Source: Alphaproteobacteria bacterium
GTDB taxonomy: Bacteria > Pseudomonadota > Alphaproteobacteria > Micavibrionales > SZUA-601
Length of the DNA: 8,857 bases
Direction: 5' to 3'
Assembly: GCA_003250865.1 (NCBI GenBank)
Contig: QKJH01000051.1
Location: 1 to 8,857, forward strand
The notes below the pieces were generated by a model. The model made no database searches. It saw only the letters and a list, made by a program, of their open reading frames with translations, and was not told where the DNA came from. This document shows positions 1 to 6,880 of the stretch, in pieces. Made by a program: the position numbers and the translations under genes. The first letter of the stretch is position 1. Each line of letters opens with the position of its first letter.

Positions 1-5
1 TTGCC

Positions 6-515
6 ATGGAAAAAGGCAAAACCGGCATGGTGGACGCTGAAAAGGACAAGCCGGAAACGGATTTGTCAGTGTTCGAACGATTGGAACAGACCTCAACGAA
101 AAGTTTTGACTCAATTGCCCAGAAAATGGAGAACATGGTTAAGCAGATGGAAAACCTGCAACAGGTAGTTAATGTTGTTTATCGCCTGACCGATTATGAC
201 GGGCTTGAAAATTACGTGACACAAGCAACAGATTTGTTGGACAAAGCGTCACAAATACTTAAAAAAGCACAAGCGGCCATTGAAGATATGCCTGATGGGG
301 CAGAAAAAGAGCGAGCTCACCAGAGTTTGGCCGGATTGAAGGCATCGCTCAAGCGCATGGTGGGTTTGGCTGAAAAAATCAAGGAAAAAGCTCAACTTTT
401 AACCTTGGATATGAAAGATAAACCGGATTCTTACAAAGATTTCGAAAAAGCCATTGGCGCGGCTAAATCACTTTCGGTCGAAATGTCACAAATGTCGGTT
501 AAATCCGATACTTAG
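6..515 (+). CDS. Hypothetical charged helical / coiled-coil protein (possibly 5'-truncated by the window edge)
   Basis: I do not recognise this 169-residue protein. It is highly charged and almost free of proline and glycine except near the N-terminus and at two short breaks (about residues 95-98, MPDG, and 138-142, DKPDS). The rest looks like long amphipathic helices: about 20-60 (Met/Gln/Glu-rich), 68-93 (Leu/Ala/Lys-rich) and 100-135. No signal peptide, membrane segment or catalytic motif is visible, so a cytosolic structural or adaptor protein is possible; that is inference. The start is uncertain. The frame is open to the left edge, so the gene may begin outside the window. An alternative ATG at 27 has a purine-rich AAAAAGG (10-16) at suitable distance. 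The stop is TAG at 513-515. The 3' end overlaps the end of the convergent glycosyltransferase gene by 17 bp. The long uninterrupted frame and lysine/glutamate-rich composition support real coding; the function is unknown. Confidence 0.6.
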   Translation: MEKGKTGMVDAEKDKPETDLSVFERLEQTSTKSFDSIAQKMENMVKQMENLQQVVNVVYRLTDYDGLENYVTQATDLLDKASQILKKAQAAIEDMPDGAEKERAHQSLAGLKASLKRMVGLAEKIKEKAQLLTLDMKDKPDSYKDFEKAIGAAKSLSVEMSQMSVKSDT

Positions 516-1251
516 CCTTGATATAGGAAACCATGGGATATAGTGCTGCTAAAATGGCAATAAATAATCCAATGGAGCCTTCCTTGTACCCTTTGCGACG
601 GATATAGGCCTTGTAAAAGCGAGAGAACAGACGACGGAAATTACGTCCGAATGTTTCAATATTACCGGCCTCAATCAAATCGATTTTACGGGCTTCGGTA
701 TAGGAATTGAAACGGCGGATAGTATCCGAAAGACTGTCGTCCGTGTAATGGATAAGGCGATTATTCAACACTTTTCCAAAAGTGCTGTGATATTCCACTT
801 CACCATGAGTTACGCGGTTACCGTGATAGGTTTTTGCGCCTTTTTTAAACAGGATAACCTTTTGCATGACGCCCATATAGGCGCCCCAGCCCCAGCGTAC
901 CAGTTTTTTACCAATATGGTTATCAATCCATATACAGTGCAGCCCGTGACTTGTTGTGTTAATAACTTCACGGATTTCGGTCGCTAGATCAGGTGTGACA
1001 CGTTCATCGGCATCAATTTCCAAAATCCACTCTCCGGAACAGGCCTCTATACCGGCGGCGCGGCGCAGCGGTTCTTTATCCCAACGGCCTTCAATGATTT
1101 TGGCTCCGTGTTTCAGGGCAATATCTTTGGATGAATCGGTACATTTGTCCAGTTGAACAACAATTTCATCGGCAAAGGACAAACAGGACAAGCACTCGTC
1201 CAAATGTTTTTCTTCGTTGTGAACCGGTAAATAAGCAGAAAGTTTGGTCAT
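499..1251 (-). CDS. Family 2 glycosyltransferase, LPS-core WaaE/KdtX-like
   Basis: This is a 250-residue GT-A fold glycosyltransferase that probably moves a sugar from a nucleotide donor onto lipopolysaccharide core or a similar envelope glycan at the inner face of the cytoplasmic membrane. Visible signatures are the N-terminal strand and turn LSAYLPVHNEEKHL (4-17), the donor-binding segment VVQLDKCTDSSKDIA (31-45), and the metal-binding EIDADERV (78-85, Asp80/Asp82), preceded by GEWIL. The C-terminal region has FYKAYIRRKGYKEGSIGLFIA (212-232) followed by a hydrophobic stretch to about 243 and the basic tail IKAKYRI, typical of membrane-associated WaaE/KdtX-type enzymes. Length fits that group. 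The start at 1251 is the first ATG with the full family N-terminus, but no clear Shine-Dalgarno lies upstream. It is divergent from ileS and convergent with the helical protein. The family call is secure; the donor, acceptor and any waaE/kdtX name are not. Confidence 0.9.
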   Translation of the reverse strand: MTKLSAYLPVHNEEKHLDECLSCLSFADEIVVQLDKCTDSSKDIALKHGAKIIEGRWDKEPLRRAAGIEACSGEWILEIDADERVTPDLATEIREVINTTSHGLHCIWIDNHIGKKLVRWGWGAYMGVMQKVILFKKGAKTYHGNRVTHGEVEYHSTFGKVLNNRLIHYTDDSLSDTIRRFNSYTEARKIDLIEAGNIETFGRNFRRLFSRFYKAYIRRKGYKEGSIGLFIAILAALYPMVSYIKAKYRI

Positions 1252-1290
1252 GGCATTGAAACACTTGTTGTTTATTGTTGCGTGTTTGGA

Positions 1291-1319
1291 AAAATAGAAC
1301 TAGATTAACGATTATGCAA
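1291..1319 (-). promoter_or_regulatory. Weak candidate promoter for the glycosyltransferase gene
   Basis: On the minus strand, TTGCAT (plus-strand 1314-1319) and TATTTT (plus-strand 1291-1296) are separated by 17 bp and lie about 40 bp upstream of the start codon at 1251. Each hexamer is only a partial match to the sigma-70 consensus. Position and spacing are the main support. Confidence 0.2.
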
Positions 1320-1348
1320 CACAAAAACGTCATAGCCATCATTCGAAT

Positions 1349-1386
1349 TATACGCGCGGTGCAGTAACCAGGCACGCCGCGGTATA
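1349..1386. repeat. Imperfect GC-rich inverted repeat between the divergent glycosyltransferase and ileS genes
   Basis: TATACGCGCGGTGC (1349-1362) faces GCACGCCGCGGTATA (1372-1386) around a 9-nt spacer. Pairing gives GTGC/GCAC, then CGCG/CGCG after a 2-nt bulge, then TATA/TATA across a small internal loop. It lies just upstream of the candidate ileS -35 element at 1392. It could be an operator, a hairpin in the upstream part of the leader, or chance; no oligo-T tract follows it, so it is not a classical terminator. Confidence 0.35.
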
Positions 1387-1391
1387 AAGAC

Positions 1392-1420
1392 TTGCCACTT
1401 TTTCAAAAATTCATTACAAA
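1392..1420 (+). promoter_or_regulatory. Candidate sigma-70 promoter for the ileS gene train
   Basis: TTGCCA (1392-1397) and TACAAA (1415-1420) are 17 bp apart and would place transcription start near 1427, leaving a leader of about 30 nt before the ileS ATG at 1458. The surroundings are AT-rich. The -35 matches four of six consensus positions and the -10 four of six. The TTG here would otherwise be read as an upstream ileS start codon; the promoter reading is preferred because nothing like a good Shine-Dalgarno precedes it. Confidence 0.4.
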
Positions 1421-1445
1421 ACAATATCCGTTTTTTAAAGCGATT

Positions 1446-1452
1446 AGCAGGG
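1446..1452 (+). promoter_or_regulatory. Ribosome binding site that fixes the ileS start
   Basis: AGCAGGG, with core AGGG at 1449-1452, ends 5 nt before ATG 1458. It is imperfect but better than anything ahead of the in-frame TTG at 1392. Confidence 0.5.
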
Positions 1453-1457
1453 TAACG

Positions 1458-4367
1458 ATGACTGACAACAATAACGCCGTAACAAACGTGCAAGACGATT
1501 ACAAAGATACATTATTTCTTCCCGCCACCGAATTTCCGATGCGTGCCGGACTGGCTGAAAAAGAACCGACCATTCTTGACAAATGGGAAAAGGACGGGCT
1601 TTACGAAGCGCTGAAAACAAAAAGCAAAGATAAAACACCGTTTATTTTGCATTGGGGACCTCCCTTTGCCAATGGTCACATGCATATTGGACATGCTTTA
1701 ACCAAGGTATTAAAGGACGTAGTCGTACGTTCCCGCTATATGTTGGGCTACCATTCGCCGATGATTCCGGGTTGGGATTGCCATGGTTTGCCGATTGAAT
1801 GGCAGATTGAAAAGGAATATAAGGCCAAAGGCAAGAACAAAGATGAGGTTCCTGTTGTTCAATTCCGCCGTGAATGCCGTGACTACGCTGCCAAATGGAT
1901 TGATATTCAGCGCGAAGAAATGAAGCGTTTGGGTGTTATGGCCGATTGGGATAACCCATACAAAACCATGGACTATCGATCCGAAGCATTGATTGCTGCC
2001 GAGCTTCACAAATTCCTGATGAACGGTTTGTTATACCGCGGATTGCGTCCTGTTATGTGGTCAACGGTAGAAAAAACCGCTTTGGCTGAGGCCGAGGTGG
2101 AGTATGACGAGCATAAATCCACTACCATCTATGTAGCATTTCCAGTTGTTAACTCACCGGTTTCAGATTTGAATGGCACTTCGGTGGTAATCTGGACAAC
2201 CACGCCATGGACAATCCCCGGTAACCGAGCCATTGGCTTTGGTAACGAGCTAAACTACGCAGTGTATACGGTAAAAACAGTTGATGAAGAAAGCCGCGCC
2301 AAGGTTGGTGAAAAATATGTTTTGTCAACTGAACTGGCCGAAACTTTTATGAGCCATATCAAGGTCACGGAGTTTGAAAAAGGAGCAGAAGTAAAGGGCG
2401 CGGATTTGGCCGGTACCGTATGTGCGCACCCGATGCGGCCTTTGGATGATTATTACGGTTTTGATGTAAACCTTTATCATGGCGATTTTGTTACGACCGA
2501 GGCCGGTACAGGCTTTGTCCACATTGCACCGGGTCATGGTGAGGATGACTATTATCTGGGATTGGCCAACGGGGTTGAAATTCCCGAAACCGTCACGGAT
2601 GACGGGGTGTACGCGCCGTCTGTTGGGCTGTTTGCCGGGTTGGATATTTACGATACCGAAGGTAAAGAAGGCAAAGCCAATGGTGCCGTAATTAAAACAC
2701 TGGCTGAAAACGGTAAATTGCTGGGCAAAAGCTCCCTTCGTCACCAATATCCGCATTCGTGGCGCTCAAAAGCGCCTATTATTTTCCGTACCACTGCACA
2801 ATGGTTTATTGCTTTAGATCAGGATGGCAATAATCTACGGCAAAAAGCGCTGGATGCCATTGGCAAAACTAAATGGGTACCTGCCGCAGGTGAAAAACGC
2901 ATTCGTTCCATGGTGGAAAATCGTCCTGACTGGTGTATATCGCGTCAGCGTGCCTGGGGTGTTCCTATCGCTATCTTTGTCAATAAAGAAACAAAGGAAG
3001 TGCTAAAGGACGAAGCCGTCAATCAGCGCATTTTCGACATCTTTGCCGAAGAAAGCGCTGATGCATGGTATGCCCGCCCGGCCAGTGACTTTCTGGGGGA
3101 CGGTTATAATCCGGATGAGTATGAACAAGTCATGGATATTGTCGATGTCTGGTTTGAATCCGGCTCAACCCATGCCTTTGTTCTAGAAGACCGTAAACAG
3201 CCGTGGCCGGCTGATTTATATCTGGAAGGCTCAGACCAACATCGCGGTTGGTTCCAGTCATCCTTGCTCGAAGCATGCGGTACGCGTGGGCAGGCACCAT
3301 TCAAGGCCGTGTTTACTCATGGTTTTGTTGTGGACGAGTTTGGCAAGAAACTGTCGAAGTCCAAAGGCAACGGTATTGCGCCGGAAAAAATTATATCGCA
3401 GTCGGGTGCTGACATTTTGCGCTTGTGGGTGATGGGCTCCAACTTCCACGAAGATGTACGTGTCAGCCAAGAGGCTCTGAAGTTGCAGTCGGACATGTAT
3501 CGCCGTATTCGCAATACACTGCGTTTTCTTCTGGGAAATCTGGCCGGCTTTACAGCCGATGAACGAGTGGATTTAAAGGCTGACTACGCCAAACTTCCCG
3601 AATTGGAAAAGCTGATGTTAAACCGTCTGTACGTTCTTGGAAATCGTGTACGTACAGGCATGGAAAGCTACGATTACTCGGGCGTTTACCGTGAATTACA
3701 TGATTTTTGTAATCTTGATTTGTCGGCCTTTTATTTTGATGTTCGCAAAGACCGTCTGTATCTGGATAGACCTGATTTATTCGAACGGCGCGCCTGTCGG
3801 ACAGTTCTGGAAGAAATGTTCCGCTGCCTAACTGCGTGGTTTGCCCCGTTAATTGTCTTCACAACGGAAGAGACATGGCAAAACAAACCGATTGATGTTT
3901 GTAGCGATGAAGTTGTGTCGTCTGTGCATTTGCGCGAGTATCCCGTTCTTTCCGAAGAGTGGAATAATGCCGATTTGGCTGAAAAATGGGAACGCATCAA
4001 AGATATCCGTAGCGTGATAACCGGCGCCATCGAAGTTGAGCGTAAAGAAAAACGCCTTGGTTCATCGTTAGAGGCACACCCTGTTGTCTATCTGGAGCGT
4101 GCGGAGGATGCTGCGCTGCTTAATAATCTGGATATGGCTGAAATTTGTATTACATCACAATTGACAGTAAAACAGGAAGGCCTGCCCAAAGACAGCTATA
4201 CGCTTTCCTCTATCAAGGGCGTAAGTGTTGTTGTGAATAAGGCTGTTGGACAAAAATGTGCCCGTAGCTGGAAGATTCTGCCCGAGGTAGGAACCGTTGA
4301 AGGGTATCCTGACTTGTCGCCGCGTGATGCCGATGCTGTACAATATTTACGCCGGAAAGAAGGATAA
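1458..4367 (+). CDS. ileS: Isoleucine--tRNA ligase (IleRS)
   Basis: This cytosolic class I aminoacyl-tRNA synthetase charges tRNA-Ile with isoleucine using ATP. It has 969 residues from ATG 1458, a normal bacterial length. The HIGH motif is at 76-79 (in GHMHIGHA), followed by the WDCHGLPIEW block. The CP1 editing domain shows WTTTPWT (246-252) and HIAPGHGEDD (355-364), including the Asp region used to hydrolyse Val-tRNA. The second signature KLSKS is at 631-635, after the GWFQSSLLE block, and the anticodon-binding domain follows. At the C-terminus, where enzymes such as that of E. coli bind zinc with four cysteines, only Cys934 remains; the other positions are Ser937, Ser954 and Asp957, so zinc is probably not bound. 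I recall this form from other alphaproteobacteria. The frame could be extended to TTG 1392, but those 22 residues lack family character and that TTG fits a promoter -35. It lies 2 bp from lspA, a common pairing. Confidence 0.98.
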   Translation: MTDNNNAVTNVQDDYKDTLFLPATEFPMRAGLAEKEPTILDKWEKDGLYEALKTKSKDKTPFILHWGPPFANGHMHIGHALTKVLKDVVVRSRYMLGYHSPMIPGWDCHGLPIEWQIEKEYKAKGKNKDEVPVVQFRRECRDYAAKWIDIQREEMKRLGVMADWDNPYKTMDYRSEALIAAELHKFLMNGLLYRGLRPVMWSTVEKTALAEAEVEYDEHKSTTIYVAFPVVNSPVSDLNGTSVVIWTTTPWTIPGNRAIGFGNELNYAVYTVKTVDEESRAKVGEKYVLSTELAETFMSHIKVTEFEKGAEVKGADLAGTVCAHPMRPLDDYYGFDVNLYHGDFVTTEAGTGFVHIAPGHGEDDYYLGLANGVEIPETVTDDGVYAPSVGLFAGLDIYDTEGKEGKANGAVIKTLAENGKLLGKSSLRHQYPHSWRSKAPIIFRTTAQWFIALDQDGNNLRQKALDAIGKTKWVPAAGEKRIRSMVENRPDWCISRQRAWGVPIAIFVNKETKEVLKDEAVNQRIFDIFAEESADAWYARPASDFLGDGYNPDEYEQVMDIVDVWFESGSTHAFVLEDRKQPWPADLYLEGSDQHRGWFQSSLLEACGTRGQAPFKAVFTHGFVVDEFGKKLSKSKGNGIAPEKIISQSGADILRLWVMGSNFHEDVRVSQEALKLQSDMYRRIRNTLRFLLGNLAGFTADERVDLKADYAKLPELEKLMLNRLYVLGNRVRTGMESYDYSGVYRELHDFCNLDLSAFYFDVRKDRLYLDRPDLFERRACRTVLEEMFRCLTAWFAPLIVFTTEETWQNKPIDVCSDEVVSSVHLREYPVLSEEWNNADLAEKWERIKDIRSVITGAIEVERKEKRLGSSLEAHPVVYLERAEDAALLNNLDMAEICITSQLTVKQEGLPKDSYTLSSIKGVSVVVNKAVGQKCARSWKILPEVGTVEGYPDLSPRDADAVQYLRRKEG

Positions 4368-4369
4368 GT

Positions 4370-4942
4370 ATGGGATGGATTCCGGAAAGAGGAAACTGGT
4401 TCTTTAAAGGGTTAGTCATTATTGTGGCTGTTTTCCTACTGGACCAACTGAGCAAGTGGGGTATTGTCGAGCACTTATTCCGTCCTGAAATTTATGCCCG
4501 TTCCCTTCCTTTCTGGACATGGCTTGTCACTCCTGGCGATTTGATAGGCTTTGCATCGATTCAGGTCACCTATTTGTTGAACTTTGTCATTATTTGGAAT
4601 GACGGCGTCTCGTTTGGCATGCTCCAAGATATGGGTGACATGGCACCTGTTTTTCTTTCCGCCATGGCTGGAATTGTTTGTATAGGTTTATTAGTTTGGC
4701 TGTATCAGGTCAATAATATGATTGCCGGCGTAGGATTATCTTTTATTATTGCGGGTTCATTGGGGAACATCCTTGACAGACTTCGATTTGGTGCTGTGAT
4801 TGATTTTCTGGATTTCCATGTGTTGAGCTATCACTGGCCGGCCTTTAATATTGCCGATGCAGCCATCTGTGTCGGAGTGTTCTTGATTATCATTGAAACT
4901 TTGCTGTATAAACGAGATAACAGTGATTTAAAAAGGATGTAA
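4370..4942 (+). CDS. lspA: Lipoprotein signal peptidase (signal peptidase II)
   Basis: This inner-membrane aspartyl protease removes the signal peptide from prolipoproteins after their lipobox cysteine has been diacylated. The 190 residues contain four hydrophobic segments (about 11-28, 91-112, 117-133 and 161-180). Family blocks are present in order: DQLSK (25-29), NDGVSFG (77-83), GSLGNILDR (129-137) and WPAFNIADA (156-164). The catalytic aspartates are Asp136 and Asp163, with conserved Asn133 and Asn160. The segment between TM1 and the NDGVSFG block (about 31-62) looks somewhat longer than in the E. coli protein, which accounts for much of the extra length. The start at 4370 has a strong Shine-Dalgarno (AGAAGGA, 4358-4364) and begins 2 bp after the ileS stop, so it is almost certainly co-transcribed. 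Its position just ahead of two lipoprotein genes fits its role. Confidence 0.97.
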   Translation: MGWIPERGNWFFKGLVIIVAVFLLDQLSKWGIVEHLFRPEIYARSLPFWTWLVTPGDLIGFASIQVTYLLNFVIIWNDGVSFGMLQDMGDMAPVFLSAMAGIVCIGLLVWLYQVNNMIAGVGLSFIIAGSLGNILDRLRFGAVIDFLDFHVLSYHWPAFNIADAAICVGVFLIIIETLLYKRDNSDLKRM

Positions 4943-4945
4943 AAC

Positions 4946-5440
4946 ATGCGTCGTATGCGTTTTGTCATGATTGGCTTGGGGATTGTGTTGGTTGGATTGC
5001 TGACATCCTGTTCTTCCGTCAAAAAAGAAATCGGTTTGGGACGCAATAGTCCGGACGAATTTGCCGTGGTAACGCGTGCGCCGCTTTCTCTGCCGCCTGA
5101 ATATGATTTGACACCGCCTAAAAACGGAGATGCGGCTAATGCTGAATCTGTTAGCTCGGTGCAAGAGCAGGCAAAGTCATTGGTTTTCAAAACCGACGTG
5201 AATGTTTCTTCCTCCGACACATCATCGGCTGAAGCGGCACTTCTCAACAAGGCGGGCGCAGGGCAAGTCGATGAAACTATCCGCCTGACCGTTGATCGTG
5301 AATCCGGTCAGGTCGATGTCAAGGACCCTTATCTGGGACGTCGTCTGTTGGGATTTGGAGCGGCCGGTGAGGAAAAAGGCGCAGCGCTTGACCCTGTTGA
5401 AGAGATGCAGCGTCTAAAAGAGCATAGCTCTGCCGAATAA
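4946..5440 (+). CDS. DUF3035 lipoprotein, BamF-like (probable beta-barrel assembly accessory protein)
   Basis: This is a 164-residue predicted lipoprotein. The signal peptide has an Arg-rich start (MRRMR), a hydrophobic core and the lipobox LTSC with Cys22 (codon 5009-5011). Position +2 is Ser, which under the E. coli sorting rule would favour the outer membrane. The mature part begins with the hallmark of DUF3035: a Gly/Arg-rich turn, then SPDEFAVVTRAPLSLPPEYD (35-54). A second conserved patch, SSAEAALLNKAGA (93-105), follows, then a polar tail rich in Glu. From memory, this family includes BamF, described as an extra lipoprotein of the Caulobacter BAM complex; the role here is inferred from that. 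AAAAGGA (4931-4937) overlaps the end of lspA and supports ATG 4946; ATG 4955 is a possible but less well placed alternative. It follows lspA by 3 bp, which would process it. Confidence 0.87.
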   Translation: MRRMRFVMIGLGIVLVGLLTSCSSVKKEIGLGRNSPDEFAVVTRAPLSLPPEYDLTPPKNGDAANAESVSSVQEQAKSLVFKTDVNVSSSDTSSAEAALLNKAGAGQVDETIRLTVDRESGQVDVKDPYLGRRLLGFGAAGEEKGAALDPVEEMQRLKEHSSAE

Positions 5441-5473
5441 TATTTGACAGCTTGATTCGCTTTGTGAAAGAGA

Positions 5474-5519
5474 ATACCATACCCCGTGACTTCAACCGAC
5501 GTTATGAAAGGGATGGTAT
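5474..5519 (+). promoter_or_regulatory. Predicted mRNA hairpin covering the RBS and start codon of the M16 catalytic subunit
   Basis: ATACCATACCC (5474-5484) can pair with GGGATGGTAT (5510-5519): seven contiguous pairs, one bulged A at 5481, then three C-G pairs, closing a 25-nt loop. The right arm holds the GGGA of the Shine-Dalgarno and the first two bases of the ATG at 5518. In the only sizeable gap of the gene train, this could limit translation initiation. The pairing is read directly from the sequence; the regulatory role is inference. Confidence 0.4.
5507..5513 (+). promoter_or_regulatory. Ribosome binding site that fixes the start of the catalytic M16 gene
   Basis: AAAGGGA ends 4 nt before ATG 5518. 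It supports that start over the in-frame TTG at 5452, which has no recognisable ribosome binding site. Confidence 0.65.
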
Positions 5520-6879
5520 GCGTGTCCTTCTATTAAGTGTAGCGGTATTTTTTCTATCAATTCATGCGGCTTTTGCCGGTATATTCAATACCCAGACAAC
5601 ACGGCTTGAAAATGGTTTACAGGTGGTGTTGGTGGAAAACCACCGCGCGCCGGTTGTTACCCAGATGCTATGGTATAAAGTTGGTGGTGCAGATGAGCCG
5701 AAGGGGCAATCCGGTCTGACCCATTTTCTTGAACATCTGATGTTCAAAGGTACCCGTACAGTGCCTTCCGGAGAATTTTCCAAACGCATTTCATCCATGG
5801 GCGGACAAGACAACGCCTTTACGACACAAGATTCAACAACTTACTATCAATCCATTGCTCGTCGTTATCTGCCCGTGGTTATGGCTATGGAAGCCGACAG
5901 AATGCAGAACTTAAACCTGAGCGCGCAGGATATTGAATCCGAAAGACAGGTTATTTTACAGGAACGCAAACAGCGCTATGACAACAACCCTACGGGACGG
6001 TTTTGGGAACAGGTTAATCAGCGTGTGTTTGCCAATCATCCCTATGGTGTTCCTGTCATCGGGTGGGAGAGTGATGTTAAAAGTCTGACAAAAGAGCAGA
6101 TTATGGCCTATTATCAACAATGGTATGTTCCCAATAACGCTGTCTTGATTATTTCCGGCGATATAACAATGGACGAACTGCTACCGCTTGCACAGAAATA
6201 TTATGGCGGCATCAAGGCCAACTGGGCATTACCGGTACGACATCCCGAGCTTGAGCCGATTGCGCGCGATACGAATGAAACAATGGTAAAAGATGATTCA
6301 CAAGTGAAACAGGCTATTTGGTCCCGGGTATATCCCGTACCGCGTCTGACGCAAGATGTATTAATCCAATCGGATGCGTTGTCTGTTTTGGCTGATATTC
6401 TGGGCGGCAGTTCGACAGGCATTTTGTACCAGACACTTGTCGTTGAAAAAAAGCTGGCGGCAAAGGCCTCGGTTTCTTATGACGGTATATCCCGCGCCAT
6501 TGGGCAATTGACAATTTCGGTTATTCCCCTTGATGGTGTAGCGCTGAGTGATATCGATATTGCGGTTGACAACATGCTTTCCCAATTATTACAGAGCGGG
6601 ATGGATGCCAAGCGCATTAGTCAATCGAAAGAAAGCATTATTACCCAAGCCGATTATGCTCGTGATTCTTTGGATGGGCCGCCATCCATAATCGGTAATT
6701 ATCTGATTTCCGGCGCGTCATTGAACATTTTGGAAGATTTTTCCCGGCGCATTGCGGCGGTGGATAAAACGGCGGTGGATACAGTATTGAAAAAGCTTGT
6801 TGAAAGTAAGGCAGATGAACGGTTTTACCCGCCGGTAACAGCTTATCTGTTGCCTGAAGACAAGAAAAAGGAGCCTTAA
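5518..6879 (+). CDS. Secreted M16 family zinc metallopeptidase, catalytic subunit
   Basis: This 453-residue member of the pitrilysin/insulinase family (M16B-like, one zinc half plus one homologous C-terminal half) is expected to degrade peptides in the periplasm. The signal peptide MRVLLLSVAVFFLSIHAAFA ends with an AFA|G cleavage site after residue 20. The zinc site HFLEH lies at 69-73 (His69, Glu72, His73), with Glu142 and Glu149 downstream in ERQVILQER at the usual distance, so the active site looks complete. The C-terminal half has the LGG turn (295-297), but the Arg/Tyr substrate-binding positions found in many M16 proteins are Ile302 and Ala315 by my alignment to the next gene. The frame opens at TTG 5452, but ATG 5518 starts exactly at the signal peptide and has AAAGGGA ahead of it. 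The gene ends 1 bp before the partner, implying a heterodimer made from one message. Confidence 0.95.
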   Translation: MRVLLLSVAVFFLSIHAAFAGIFNTQTTRLENGLQVVLVENHRAPVVTQMLWYKVGGADEPKGQSGLTHFLEHLMFKGTRTVPSGEFSKRISSMGGQDNAFTTQDSTTYYQSIARRYLPVVMAMEADRMQNLNLSAQDIESERQVILQERKQRYDNNPTGRFWEQVNQRVFANHPYGVPVIGWESDVKSLTKEQIMAYYQQWYVPNNAVLIISGDITMDELLPLAQKYYGGIKANWALPVRHPELEPIARDTNETMVKDDSQVKQAIWSRVYPVPRLTQDVLIQSDALSVLADILGGSSTGILYQTLVVEKKLAAKASVSYDGISRAIGQLTISVIPLDGVALSDIDIAVDNMLSQLLQSGMDAKRISQSKESIITQADYARDSLDGPPSIIGNYLISGASLNILEDFSRRIAAVDKTAVDTVLKKLVESKADERFYPPVTAYLLPEDKKKEP

Positions 6880-6880
6880 A

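Noticed and set aside
1252..1457. A T-box or other riboswitch ahead of ileS
   Set aside because: The putative leader from the candidate promoter is only about 30 nt, with no T-box sequence or terminator/antiterminator pair; T-boxes are also not expected in Proteobacteria.
2325..2756. Minus-strand open frame of 143 codons inside ileS
   Set aside because: It is antisense to the IleRS editing domain, has no recognisable family or ribosome binding site, and the plus-strand frame is unambiguous.
4831..5250. Minus-strand open frame of 139 codons across the lspA/DUF3035 junction
   Set aside because: It is antisense to two well-supported genes and its low-complexity translation resembles no family I know.
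5444..5475. Perfect -35 hexamer TTGACA (5444-5449) just after the DUF3035 stop, as an internal promoter
   Set aside because: No acceptable -10 lies 16-18 bp downstream; the nearest match (GAGAAT, 5470-5475) has a 20-bp spacer. It may still contribute weakly but is not supported as a feature.
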